In this document: piece after piece, positions 22,323 to 31,876 of the stretch
How the letters are laid out: each line of letters begins with the position of its first letter
Position numbering within the stretch: the stretch's first letter is position 1
Assembly: GCA_002081555.1 (NCBI GenBank)
Contig: MZNV01001778.1
Span: 1-31,876 of the forward strand
Reading direction: 5' to 3'
Source: Protostelium mycophagum
Taxonomy: Eukaryota; Evosea; Variosea; Protosteliida; Protosteliaceae
Length of the DNA: 31,876 nucleotides
Notes under the pieces: model-generated
What the model was told of the DNA's origin: nothing
What the model saw: only the letters and a program-made list of their open reading frames with translations
Databases searched by the model: none
Program-made: the position numbers and the translations under genes

Positions 22323-22442
22323 AGGCAACGGCCGAAAGCATAAAAAACAGTTTTTAAAGAGAAAAATTCCCGTCGACAAAAAAATTATTTTTCTTGATCT
22401 TGCAAAGATAAATTTAAATTATATTTTTCCTTTTTATTGAGT

Positions 22443-23302
22443 CTATTGGCTTTCCAAAAAGGTAAAATATTCAGTGAGCTGCCCGAGACGACCCAAGTCG
22501 CTGGATTGTTCCTTCTGTATGGGCAGAGGCTTCACTGACAGTAGATCGCTCGCTTGATCATAGCTCCAACCGTACTTGGCAGCGACTACACACGCGATCA
22601 GATCATCCTTTTTCATCATAAAAATAAAACCGCCAAGTGAATCATGTCGAAGATGAAGAGGTTTTAGACTCACCAGTGAGTGTTTCAGCGACGGGAAGAC
22701 CGAGATACTGCGAGGTTTGAGTGGCTGTGATAGTGGAGAAAGCTTTTGAGATCATGTTGAAAGTTCTGTTTCTGGTCTCATCTGCAGAGTTCAACAGTTG
22801 TTTATGTACACGAATTGCCCAGACATCTAAAAGATGACGTCACATACCGGCTAAAGCTTTGGCTAATGAGGAAGTGGGCTCTGTCCATGTGAAAGAGGTG
22901 AGAGCTTGGTATATTCCTCCGTAATTTTGTTTCCATATCTCACGTCCGACGGCCCATGCGGCTTCTCCTTCTTGATTATTTGGTGAACCTTTTTTCATTC
23001 TCTTCCATAAAAAGCGAGCATTTTCACTACGTTAAACATGAATAATAAAGTAAACGATTGAAGATGAACGACATACATGTCATTGATAAGAAGGTATCCA
23101 AACAAATGTACAGGGTATAATGAGGGATCAGATGGTGCGAGCCCACAAGCCACCTAGATATGACGGTGAGATGGTTAGTGATCCATGAAAAACAAATACA
23201 TACGTCGAGCTCTTGTGTTTCACAAAGAGTCACGAGAGTTCTCCAATTTTTAGTAGCGATGAGGTCGCCTATTTGTTGGTTTATGTTCTGTGTGGTAGCC
23301 AT
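22443..23302 (-). CDS. CSN8: COP9 signalosome subunit 8
   Basis: Small PCI-domain subunit of the COP9 signalosome, which deneddylates cullin-RING ligases. Five exons from ATG 23302 read MATTQNINQQIGDLIATKNW, then LYPVHLFGYLLIND with ENARFLWKRMKKGSP, AAWAVGREIWKQNYGGIYQA, LTSFTWTEPTSSLAKALA, DETRNRTFNMISKAFSTI, TSQYLGLPVAETLT, VAAKYGWSYDQASDLLS, LGRLGQLTEYFTFLESQ. The order, the LWKR motif after the helical start, the GLPV winged-helix segment and the LTEYFTFLE C-terminus match CSN8. The last intron is 22586-22673; this acceptor gives the expected spacing between GLPV and the KYGW segment. It is divergent from the basic protein at 23491. Confidence 0.88.
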
Positions 23303-23490
23303 CGGACCTGAATGTAGATTAAGATTAGAGCTCTACAGATTATATACAGAGGAAACATCGTGTACCTCTTTATGCGAAAATGATCAATCAAATCATCCAA
23401 TGACAATTTCAAAAAAAGATATCTTTCGATTTATCGTACGTAAACACACATCACATCACATCATCTTGTCACAATCACAATCTCTTCGAA
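23303..23490. promoter_or_regulatory. divergent promoter between CSN8 and the basic protein gene
   Basis: 188 bp separate the two start codons. No gene is seen. The plus-strand side holds CACATCACATCACATC just upstream of the ATG at 23491. No specific site is assigned. Confidence 0.35.
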
Positions 23491-24538
23491 ATGTTTAGCC
23501 ATCTGAGCGTTTCGAAAAATAAAAATGTGCTCACGACGAGATCATCTCTTGGATTGATCTCACTTCCCTCTCACCTCAAAATATCCACAGTTTTCAACAA
23601 AATTGAGGGACCTTCCAAAGTGGAAAAGATCACTGAAGACAGAAAACCAACAAATCAAGACAGACCAGCTTCTACAGTAGATTTTTCAAGCATGGTCGCT
23701 ATTCTAAACCAGAACTTGAAGGTTTTCAACAAAATTGAGGCTTCCAAAGTGGAAAAGATCACTGAAGACAGAAAACCAACAAATCAAGACAGACCAGCTT
23801 CTACAGTAGATTTTTCAAGCATGGTCGCTATTCTAAACCAGAACTTGAAGAAGGCAGAAATCATCAAGGAGAAAGAGCGGGCGGAAAGAATCAAGGCGAG
23901 GGCCGAGGCAGATTTGAATGAACAAAAGGCAAAGACTAAATCCAAAAACCAGTCGAATCAACCGAAGACAATGGCAAAGAAGAAGACAAAAGCAGTTGAA
24001 AAGATGACAGCCACAGAGACCATCGTACATACTTCTCCAAAAGACACATCTCATAAGATATCTCAAACATCTCAGAAAAAGCAGACGTCAAAGAAGACAA
24101 AGAACCAAGCACGGAAGAAGCAAACATCATACGAGACATCCACTGTTCAGAAGACAGGAGATGTCCCAACATCACCAGACTCCATCTCTACTAAATGGAG
24201 TGAGTCTCAGAAAGCCACAAAGAGGAAGAAAGAGAAACCGAAACCGAGGAACTTGGATGACTTTTTACTCGGCATTTCTGCAAAGAATGGACAGCCATCT
24301 CGGAAACCACGGTCGAAACAAAGTAAACAGACAACAGAAACAAACAAGTCCACAGAGGCAAAGAGGACACGCCAGAAGCCTCAATTGCCGGCGATCGAGG
24401 CGGTGATGATCTCTCCTGGTGAGATGATGTGACGTGGCTCTTTTTTGTTGATCAACAACAGATCAATTCTTGGAACAATTGGGCCGTTCGGGCATAACTC
24501 GGGACAGCCTTCTAAAATCTGTTGCTTCATGGGGGTAA
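23491..24538 (+). CDS. lysine-rich protein with an internal 44-residue duplication
   Basis: Exon 1 (23491-24418) starts MFSHLSVSKNKNVLTTRSSL, basic and acid-free for about 30 residues, consistent with a mitochondrial presequence. Two copies of FNKIE...SKVEKITEDRKPTNQDR and VDFSSMVAILNQNLK follow. A coiled-coil-like stretch (KAEIIKEKERAERIKARAEA) and a long Lys/Thr/Ser-rich disordered region come next, with a short NLDDFLLGIS segment. A 43-nt intron (24419-24461) joins in phase to DQFLEQLGRSGITRDSLLKS and VASWG, then TAA at 24536-24538. An alternative with a 31-nt intron (24535-24565) would add YGAIHWVKSTKYDSI and end at 24614. No family is recognised. Confidence 0.6.
23590..23847 (+). repeat. 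in-frame tandem duplication inside the lysine-rich protein gene
   Basis: Copy 1 is 23590-23721 and copy 2 is 23722-23847. They are nearly identical at the DNA level; copy 2 lacks 6 bp (two codons). Near-perfect identity at silent sites means the duplication is recent. Confidence 0.9.
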
Positions 24539-24832
24539 TTGTCTATTTTAGAATAGATTTTTTAGTTATGGTGCTATTCATTGGGTGAAAAGTACGAAAT
24601 ATGATTCTATTTAGACCAAAAATATACAAATATACCAAAAAATGTGTCTTTTGTGGTGAAATACAAAGCACATGATCACCTGCTCACTCTCGGAAAACCA
24701 TAACTATCTTTCACATCCTCATACATTCGAAATGAATCATCACATGATTGTTGATCTGAAGCCAGGTCCGGTCATCCTTCCTGGAAATACAAAGATCGAA
24801 TAGAGATACTCTTTGGCCCTCCACCTCAAGAG

Positions 24833-26436
24833 ATGATGCAGTCAGACGCCATGCTGAACCTGAACCTCACCCTCTTAGCTCATGACGTCCAGAAGATGGA
24901 AGATCTTCTCAAGTTGATGACAGAGAAGGGATACAAACCGCAGAAAGACGCTGTTTTAGAGGTCTTGAAAAGCCTGCCGAGCGAGAGCACGTCTGCCGAG
25001 GTGATCTTCACCCTTCGGAAATATAAATTGATGTCACTCGATGCATGGAGATTAGTCCATGCGATGGATCAGCGAGTGATCGACGCGTTGAGGACCGCGC
25101 TGGCTGATGCTGGAGGTGAGATTTGAATTTCGAATCTTGAATTTTGGCGGGAAATTCTGACTTTTTCAGAACACGAAGCACAGATGAAAGCTCAAGATGA
25201 GTGAGTTTTTCAGTGAAAATTCGAGATTTTTTCAAGGTTCATTTCACTGAATTTTTATTTTTAGCGACACCAAAGCTCTGATCCTAATCACCGAACATCT
25301 CCGCAACGGCAAGGTACACCCAAATCTCCCCGAAATTTCGCTGACTTTCAGATTTGCACAGCCGCCCAACGTATCGTCACCCGCATGGAAAAGGCAAAGG
25401 ACCCCGAGAGACTGCAGCAGCGTGCATTTGCCATCGCGGCTGATGAGTTCACTGCAGAACAATACAGTAAACTTCGTGCAGAAGTGTCACGAGTAAAACT
25501 CCAAGTCTCTTCACCGGCCAAACAAGAAGTAAGAATTCGATTTGAAATATCCCCGAGATTTCGCTTACTTTCAGACTTACGTAGCGATAAATCACCGATT
25601 TAATCTCAGAGAATGCGTCTGTGGCAAAGCCACAACAAAACACTCTACAAAAGTCCGATAAATCTCTTGTTATTCTCACCGATTTTGTGAATTTTTAATT
25701 ATCTTGAAAATTTATTAAATAATTCAATAAAATAAAATATATATTTTTATCTAAAAAATCGGTTAGGTTACTCTCAATGTTACTCAGTCTTCAAAGATCT
25801 CCGATTTATTCGAAAAAGGCCTCTTCCAAGAGGGCTCCAACCTGTTGAGGTACGTACCCCGAAATTTCACCGAAATTTCGTGAGATTGTCCCAGAAATTT
25901 CTCAGAAATTTCAGGGAATGCGACTCGATATCTGCACAAGACGCGACGTTGATACATCACCATTTGACGCAGGTTTATAAGAAGGTCGCTCCGAAGAGTA
26001 AACTCAGGAGCCTCATCTGTTCCGAATTGCTTGAATTCAAAGCTGCAGTCGAAAAGTCAGTTTGTTTTATTTTTAGATTTTTTTATAGATTTTTAAACTT
26101 CTTTTGATTCTCAGATTTTCTGTTGAAAAGGGTGCGGTAGTTACCGTGAAAAAGTGCGGTATGAAACCGTGATTCGCGTCAAGATGAAAACTAAATTTCT
26201 CTTTTTCCAAAAGATCATTTCAGAGAATTTCGTGACATATGTCATCTCCAATTGACGTGTGTCAAACGTATCTACAACGATAAATAATGCCATAAAACAG
26301 AATCCAGAGCAGCCGGGAGGCGGGGGAGCAGGAGTTACCCATCGACTTGGACGCAGAGGCCGTGTCAAAGCTTCGGGATATTATGAGACACTTCGACAAA
26401 ATCGAAAATTTACAAAGTTTTTTGGCGGGAAAATAA
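24833..26436 (+). CDS. helical protein, possibly PPR-like, six or more exons
   Basis: From ATG 24833 the product reads MMQSDAMLNLNLTLLAHDVQ, then MEDLLKLMTEKGYKPQKDAV, a pattern like one pentatricopeptide unit. Helical stretches follow: YKLMSLDAWRLVHAMDQRVI, TKALILITEHLRNGK, ICTAAQRIVTRMEKAKDPER, VTLNVTQSSKISDLFEKGLF, RECDSISAQDATLIHHHLTQ, EFRDICHLQLT and LDAEAVSKLRDIMRHFDKIE. It ends at TAA 26434-26436. Introns include 25116-25169, a 238-bp one at 25529-25766 with a hairpin, and 26257-26300 (44 nt). The frame is open upstream (DRIEILFGPPPQE), so a first exon near 24733 is likely. The function is not assigned; an organellar RNA-binding role is only a guess. Confidence 0.6.
25620..25634. repeat. 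hairpin TGTGGC-AAA-GCCACA in intron
   Basis: Perfect 6-bp arms with a 3-nt loop, in the 238-bp intron 25529-25766. It belongs to the same family as 2904 and 4064. Confidence 0.75.
26135..26169. repeat. palindromes CGGTAGTTACCG and CGGT-ATGAA-ACCG in intron
   Basis: Two adjacent inverted repeats in the last long intron (about 26056-26223) of the helical protein gene, both built on the CACGGT/ACCGTG core. Confidence 0.65.
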
Positions 26437-26439
26437 AGT

Positions 26440-26466
26440 CACGGTAAGAACACGATTGCTACCGTG
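26440..26466. repeat. inverted repeat CACGGT...ACCGTG in a 43-bp convergent intergenic gap
   Basis: 6-bp arms with a 15-nt loop fill most of the 43 bp between the stop codon of the helical protein gene (26436, +) and that of the synapsin-like gene (26480, -). This placement is compatible with a role in 3' end formation for both genes. Confidence 0.7.
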
Positions 26467-26479
26467 TGAACCGGGAATT

Positions 26480-28290
26480 TTAATTATCTGGTTTTTCTTC
26501 TTTTTCAATCATCTCGTTGAGTTTAGCCATGACCAGATCCCTGCAAAATTTCAATGGAATTTCACAAAAATCGACGATCTACAACGAGGCGTTACCTTAT
26601 ATAGCCCATGTCCTCATCTTCATTGCTGGGGGCGAGTCCACTGGCCGAGTCGTTGATCTCGAGTATGACGTCTTTTTCGTCTGTCATATGTACAGCGTCG
26701 ACAGTGAAGATATCCATACCAAATTCTTTTTTCACCTGCGTTGTAGATGAGCAATTGGGAATCATTAAATTAGAAAACTGCAATAAGTCACCTCCTCTGT
26801 CCACAATCTGTGGGCATCTGATGGTTGTATCTCTTCGAGTACGCTGTTGCCAACATTGCCCTTCCAATTGGTTGAGACCCTCTTATAACTGTACAATGTG
26901 TCAGTACGATCGAGACATCATCATGCAATGTTGTCATTATGACTTTAAAGATGTCATGATGACACGATGTCATGATAACTCACACTCTGACGTGGTCTCC
27001 AATCCTCTGTACTCTTAAATCATAAGCACGGTTACTGATGAACCTTTCTCGTTAGTTACCGCAACATCTCACGTCTTCTCACTTCTCGGCCGTCGCGTAG
27101 TCGCGATTCAGCGCGAGGCAACTCCTGAAATCTGCGAGTGTCCCGCTCTCATTTATCCGTATTTTTCCGTAACCGGCCTCAGCTGACCCCACCTTCACTA
27201 CAATCGGGAGGTCGGGGGTGAACATCATCCCTGTACATCTCAGAAATTCCGCCATCTACAACGAGGTTACCGTTTTGGTGGGAATAATAGGACATGGGTA
27301 TGAGGGGAAAATTGTCCTTGCCAACCCTTTTTTTGATAGAGTTCAAGTGGCTGTACACTGACACCTTTAAATTCTATTTTTAGCATCGTCTTCGTTATGT
27401 GACGACTGCGGCTCTACCGCAAGTCTTCGTGCCTGTTGGTGCCGAAGCCTGTGAATGCGAAAAGTGAGATCGCGCGATTAGATCTTTTTACTTTAGAACT
27501 TCAGAGGAAAATAGACTGTGATGTCTTGTCTGTGCGCGGCTCTGCACCAAAGAGGATCATTGTATCATGTTTCAACAAATGAAAGATGCATGTTTGAAAC
27601 TTACCAACTGCCCTCTCTTGGAATCTGGCGACCACATCTGTACATCGATCATCAGCCAAGTAAGATATAGACATCACTGACCTAAAGAGTTGATGCCGGG
27701 AGTGTTTGAAAACAATAATCCGTACAATGCATTGGTGTGATCTTCAGCGGGTGTCAGACCTCTGACTAATTGTCTGACAAGGACAAGATCTGGCATGATC
27801 ATCCGTTGTTGGGCCTCTCTCTTGACATCTGGGAGTGGTTTCTGGTGAACATCATTCACTGATGGATTATAGAACCAGAACATACCTTATTCGCTCTGAT
27901 AGACACGATCGGTTTGGCATTATCATCACAAGACACTATCAGTCCGTCCCAACATGACTGAGTATATTGAGATGAAATCAATACTGACAGCCATCACCTT
28001 CTCGAAAAAGATAGGGTGACCTTCGCTTGTCCTCACTCCTTCAAAGTACTTCGTCCAATCCTTCGAGTCATTGTCCACAATCAGCACCTTCTTCGGATCG
28101 GGGAGTGGATCGATTGTGGATTTGGGTTCTTTATCTTTCTTCTCCTTTTTGGACTTCTGTTGAGCATTACGAATCTGTCTATTTGTGTTCAAGATGTTAC
28201 CTTCCCAAACATGTTTCCGATCTTTGTGACACTCACTTGCATGGATGTCTGGTTGTAATCTTGGTATCTGAAGAGGCTGTGGATTGCCAT
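26480..28290 (-). CDS. synapsin-like ATP-grasp protein
   Basis: About ten exons from ATG 28290: MAIHSLFRYQDYNQTSMQ, an 80-nt intron (28157-28236), a Lys-rich linker, then KKVLIVDNDSKDWTKYFEGV (equivalent of synapsin VLLVIDEPHTDWAKYF), PDLVLVRQLVRGLTPAEDHT, TPGINSL (synapsin PSINSL), KDNFPLIPMSYYSHQNGNLV (FPLIEQTYYPNH), LPIVVKVGSAEAGYGKIRIN (VVVKIGHAHSGMGKVKV), DYATAEKFISNRAYDLRVQR (TYATAEPFIDAKYDIRVQK), NWKGNVGNSVLEEIQPSDAH (NWKTNTGSAMLEQIAMSD), MDIFTVDAVHMTDEKDVILE and RDLVMAKLNE. The order matches the synapsin C domain throughout, including the ATP-grasp glycine loop (GSAEAGYGK). It has no long Pro-rich tail like animal synapsins. The role in a protist is unknown; binding of ATP and vesicle membranes is an inference from the family. 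Stop TAA 26480-26482. The intron 27365-27604 is 240 bp and carries hairpins. Confidence 0.85.
27407..27421. repeat. hairpin TGCGG-CTCTA-CCGCA in synapsin-like gene intron
   Basis: 5-bp arms, extended imperfectly by GAC/AGTC, in intron 27365-27604. A second related sequence, GTGCGCGGCTCTGCAC, lies near 27531-27546 in the same intron. Confidence 0.65.
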
Positions 28291-28392
28291 ATTTATAAGA
28301 CAACAAATCTCGTGCTCCAAATGTTTATTACTACAGACACGACTCCGAGCGCCTCTTGGCGATAAAAATGAGGTCCAATCTCTGTCGATCCC

Positions 28393-29013
28393 TCAATCAA
28401 AGTTGAGATCCACGAGATTGGGAGACATTGGGGGTGACATTGCTCCCTTATCTGGTATAGACTTTGAATAATTGGGGCTGATCTCATTCCACTCTTGCTC
28501 AGAACGAGTGCCATCACTTCTAATCAATACACCCTTGCCAGAGCGGCCATTATCGTTCCAAAAGCCCTCGAATACGTCGCCATCGGGCCAAATGAGCTTG
28601 CCAGGTCCTTGTCTGAGATCATTGATGTAGGTGCCTTGAAAAACCATGCCATTGGCATAGCAGTGTTTGGCACTTCCTTGTCTGAGATCGTTCTTCCAGT
28701 ATCCCTCATACGAGTCCCCATTGATCCAGGACATGAAGCCGTAACCCTCTTTACTGTTGTGAGCCCATGCTCCATAGTAAGAGTCCCCATTCTCCCAAGT
28801 CATTTTACCAATTCCATGGCGGAGACCTGATTCAGCAGTTCCATAATAACTAAAAGGACATCAATATGTGAAGATTTTAAAATGAGATGGCACTCACGAC
28901 ACCTCTGGAGTGACTTCGTTGAGCACATTGGAGGCCGACGAGCGCAACTGGTCTGGATTCTTCAAATGAGGAGCTGTGAAACCAGAGAAAGAGCTTCTTA
29001 AGACGCCAATCAT
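28393..29013 (-). CDS. MORN-repeat protein
   Basis: Two exons (28898-29013 and 28393-28849, 48-nt intron). After an N-terminus MIGVLRSSFSGFTAPHLKNP come about six MORN units of roughly 23 residues: YYGTAESGLRHGIGKMTWEN, YYGAWAHNSKEGYGFMSWIN, YEGYWKNDLRQGSAKHCYAN, FQGTYINDLRQGPGKLIWPD, FEGFWNDNGRSGKGVLIRSD. A Ser/Pro tail (MSPPMSPNLVDLNFD) ends at TGA 28393-28395. MORN repeats commonly bind membrane lipids or act as scaffolds. AATAAA on the minus strand near 28330 fits its poly(A) signal and lies only about 40 bp upstream of the synapsin-like start. Confidence 0.88.
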
Positions 29014-29309
29014 GATGTTGTGGGCTGGTACAAATTGTTACAGATAGTGATACAATTGGCTTCCTGATGCTCTCTGCACCCGGCTAAAATGTCCTAAGTC
29101 GCAAAGACGAGGGTGTCGACATTTAAGACCGGAGATAATTGTCAGAGATATGGTTATAATTAATCTCCGATTATGAGATCCAGTTGTAGAATCTTGAAAG
29201 TCTAAAAATACCAATTTATACAACAATCCATCTTGGGTGTATATTTGTTGAGGATTCTATGCAGGTAGGTTGAAATAAAATTTTACGCTTTTTGAGGAGA
29301 TTCTTTATG
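29014..29309. other. intergenic stretch, no supported gene
   Basis: This lies between the stop of the repeat membrane protein and the start of the MORN gene, both on the minus strand. Open frames on either strand are short and show no motif. It probably holds the 3' UTR of the upstream gene and the MORN promoter. Confidence 0.4.
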
Positions 29310-31876
29310 TTAAACCTCCTGATATCCCAAGCGTGTGGGGCGGATTCTGAACCAGTAGTAAGCCACTCCGGCGGCGACTACCACAAGTACTCCTCCGGTC
29401 ACTCCAAGTCCGATGGCAACCTGGACATTCCTGCCACCCTCTGACTTTGGAGTGGTGACGGGGGGTGCTTCCTTTGTTTCAGTTGTGTCTGCTCCAGTCG
29501 GACGAATGGGCGGACGTCCATCACATTTAGCTCCATCCTTGAGACGCGACTGTCGTTGTGAGAAATATCAAGGTAAATCAATATGTTCTCAATGTTGAAA
29601 CCCAACTGACCATTTGTTCCTTGGTGAGGAGAGATACAAAAGTAGAATTACAGAGCACTTCCTTGTTGAGAGAAGCAACCTATGTTTTTCAGTCGGGTCG
29701 GATCAATTCACTCACTTGATCAGCAGAGAGATTGGCAATCTGGGAGGGGCTGAGTGAGTTGAAATCATCCGAAGGCATGGTGGCAATGGCCTCAGGAGTG
29801 ATGGCAGCAATCTAAACACATGAGTTGTGTTTGTCATCAAGCCGATCTCATCACCTGACTTGGTTGTAGAGCTGCCACGCACTCACTGGTGATATAACTG
29901 TGTATTGTCATATGAATAGTTGCAAAAGACTTCTTACTGAGCTTGATCAGGTCGGATTGCAGCAATTGCTTCCTTGGTGAATCTGATCATCTACAATTCA
30001 TCAATATACAGCGAAAATCACAGAAATTACTCACAATATCTTTACGCATTCCACTGAACGTAGTGTTGTACAATGAATGGACAAAAGATGCGTCTAAAGA
30101 AGCAGGCATAGATGACGCATCTAAGGCAGCAAGCTGCAGCCAGCTGACATTGTCCATCCTGTATTCTATTTCCTTCCACTCAATCACTTGAGGTACTTGT
30201 CCATCGTATATCTGCACACTGTCATTGTTGTAGAGAGTTTATTGTCACCTTCTCTTTGAAATTGAAAATAGTTTGTAGAAAGGATGGAGCATTTTTAAGA
30301 TGAAAGACGTTGATGAAGTCCTTCTTATATTGCTGTGTGAGGTTGCCATAGAAATCTGCAGTCAGATACTTGATAGCTCCAAGTGAAAAGTGGGAGATCT
30401 GAGACACAGTAAAAGCCCTCGCGACAGTTGCATTCAAGGTAATAGTCTGATCACCGGTGAGAAGTGAGCATCTGTCATCACTGAGGGCCTGGATCTCTTC
30501 CTTAGTGATCTGTTTTATCTCAGAATCTGATCGTAAATCTGCAAAAAGATGGAGAATCTGAGACTCCATCACGTACTCTGCTGACTTTCAAGGAAGTAAA
30601 GCATTCAGGTGCAACATGAGCAAAAGTTGTAGGGATCAGGTTCTTCACATGGTGAGATGTTAAAGCTAAAATTGTTTTCAGAATATTACCATAGACAAGA
30701 TACCCACCTGAACAATCTCTCACGTAGCTGAGAGTAGTTGCGTTCAGTGTTGAAAAAGCTGTCTCTACAGTGTGGGAAATACAATCATATTGCAGACCCG
30801 AGATGGCATCAGTAGTCATGTAGCTCATCACGGCTGCTCCAATTCCGTAACATCCAGTGAAGGCAGAGAATGCAGCAGTGGATCTATCAGTGAAACCTTG
30901 TGCGGCGATCACATTGAAATGGATGAATTGCTCTCTGGTGATGCCTGAGCGATATCAATGCAAATATTGAGACAATAATACTTGTACCTTCTGCAGCTTT
31001 GAAGTGTTTAATCTGTTCAGCAGATATAGTGGAGAAGGCATTGTCTTGTGCATGTGCAATACAATCAATATCTAGTCCAGACATCCCAACATTACTCATG
31101 TTGCCCATGACAGCTGCTCCTATTCCGTAACATCCAACAAACACTGAGAACTGAGCGGCTGCTGCTTCAGTAAATCCTTGAGCGGCTACTCCGTTGAAGT
31201 GGACAAACTGCATCTTGTTGATTCCTAAACACCGTCATCACTTTGTTATCTCCAAAACAGTACCTCCTGCTCCGTCTACAAGGAGCTTGATCTGATCAGC
31301 AGATATAGTGGAGAAGGCATAGTCTTGTGCGTGTGTAATGCAATCAGATTTCAGTCCAGATATTCCCTCTTTACTCATGTTGCCCATGACAGCTGCTCCT
31401 ATTCCGTAACATCCTTCCCAGACTGAGAACTGAGCTGCTGCTTCTGCAGTGAATCCTCGCGCGGCTACTCCGTTAAAGTTGATAAACTGCATCTTGTTGA
31501 TTCCTAAACACCGTCATCATCTTTATAGAACTAGATACTGTACCTTCTGCTCCTTTAACGAGGTGCTTGATCTGATCAGCAGATATAGTGGAGAAGGCAT
31601 TGTCTTGTGCATGGAGAACACAATCAGACTCCAGTCCCGACAGCCCCTCATTACTCATGTTGCCCATGACAGCTGCTCCTATTCCGTAACATCCAACAAA
31701 CACTGAGAACTGAGCGGCTGCTGCTTTAGTAAATCCTTGAGCGGCTACTCCGTTAAAGTTGATAAACTGCATCTTGTTGATTCCTAAACACCGTCATCAC
31801 CTTTATAGAACTAGATACTGCACCTCCTGCTCCTTTAACGAGGTGCTTGATCTGATCAGCAGATATAGTGGAGAAG
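29310..31876 (-). CDS. C-terminal part of a tandem-repeat type I membrane protein
   Basis: Partial at the window end. The C-terminus has a single membrane helix, VAIGLGVTGGVLVVVAAGVA, followed by a short basic tail YYWFRIRPTRLGYQEV and TAA at 29310-29312. Before it is a Thr/Pro-rich stalk. The extracellular part is built of repeats. Short degenerate ones resemble AITPEAIATMPSDDFNSLSP and SQIANLSADQV, a pattern reminiscent of mesothelin/stereocilin superhelical proteins. Farther N-terminal are 80-residue units with FINFNGVAAQGFT, GCYGIGAAVMGNMS and AFSTISADQIKHLV. Conserved cysteines (GCYG and SDC) recur in each unit. It is likely a surface adhesin or receptor (inference). Exons are separated by introns of about 40 nt, and no intracellular domain is present. 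Confidence 0.75.
30930..31876 (-). repeat. tandem 279-280-bp exon-plus-intron units
   Basis: The exon starts MQFINFNGVAA or MQFVHFNGVAA occur at 31772, 31492 and 31213, a period of 280 and 279 bp. Each unit is about 240 bp of exon and 40 bp of intron. The introns share a nearly identical 3' end (GATGACGGTGTTTAG), as does the following GAATCAACAAGATGCAG. A more diverged unit lies at about 30700-30929. Confidence 0.85.

Noticed and set aside
23160-23498. Plus-strand open frame of about 110 codons
   Set aside because: It is antisense to CSN8 exon 1 and the divergent promoter; the CSN8 reading has family motifs and consistent splice phases.
26259-26447. Gly-rich reading PGGGGAGVTHRLGRRG
   Set aside because: It is a shifted frame of the last exon of the helical protein gene; the frame REAGEQELPIDLDAEAVSKL has a valid splice phase and stop.

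Overview
This window looks like a compact eukaryotic nuclear genome. It carries about 19 genes, nearly all split by short GT...AG introns that are usually 38-50 nt long. Genes lie close together on both strands in divergent and convergent pairs. The gene content includes a cyclic-nucleotide/GRAM/DEP/PH/RapGAP protein, a DH-PH RhoGEF, an arginase-family hydrolase, mevalonate kinase, CSN8, a synapsin-like ATP-grasp protein and a MORN protein. This suggests a free-living protist. The alternation of GRAM and cyclic-nucleotide-binding domains recalls the Gbp proteins of social amoebae, so an amoebozoan is my best guess (inference, no species assigned). I saw no bacterial operons, tRNA, rRNA, CRISPR array, retroelement or virus-like element.

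Layout. 1-228 (-): 5' part of an unknown gene. 602-3372 (-): RhoGEF with DH, PH and a C-terminal coiled coil. 3720-5200 (-): ureohydrolase (formiminoglutamase/arginase type), divergent from 5468-5894 (+), a small secreted Cys-rich, possibly carbohydrate-binding protein. 6453-7485 (+): two related but weakly supported hypothetical genes. 7579-8277 (+): two-pass membrane protein resembling TMEM242. 8678-10751 (-): three unrecognised genes, the last divergent by 52 bp from a small gene at 10804-11178 (+). 11214-16922 (-): the largest gene, a multidomain RapGAP. 17384-20176 (+): a subtilisin cluster with one complete gene and two 5' partial copies. 20286-22302 (+): mevalonate kinase, convergent with CSN8 (22443-23302, -). 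23491-24538 (+): lysine-rich protein with an internal duplication. 24833-26436 (+): helical-repeat protein, convergent with the synapsin-like gene (26480-28290, -). 28393-29013 (-): MORN protein. 29310-31876 (-): C-terminal part of a tandem-repeat type I membrane protein that leaves the window.

Two genes are regulators of small GTPases: the RhoGEF would activate Rho/Rac, and the RapGAP would switch off Rap under cyclic-nucleotide and lipid control. The RapGAP domain order is the most unusual gene product here. The other notable signal is non-genic. Several families of short palindromic or dispersed motifs recur across the window: GCGGC-NNN-GCCGC hairpins, CACGGT...ACCGTG hairpins, TTTTGGCGGGAA, ATCTACAACG and GAAATTTC. 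They lie mainly in introns and between genes, and the unusually long introns are the ones carrying the hairpins.

Exon structures were deduced by hand from splice signals and frame continuity. Boundaries marked as uncertain should be treated so.
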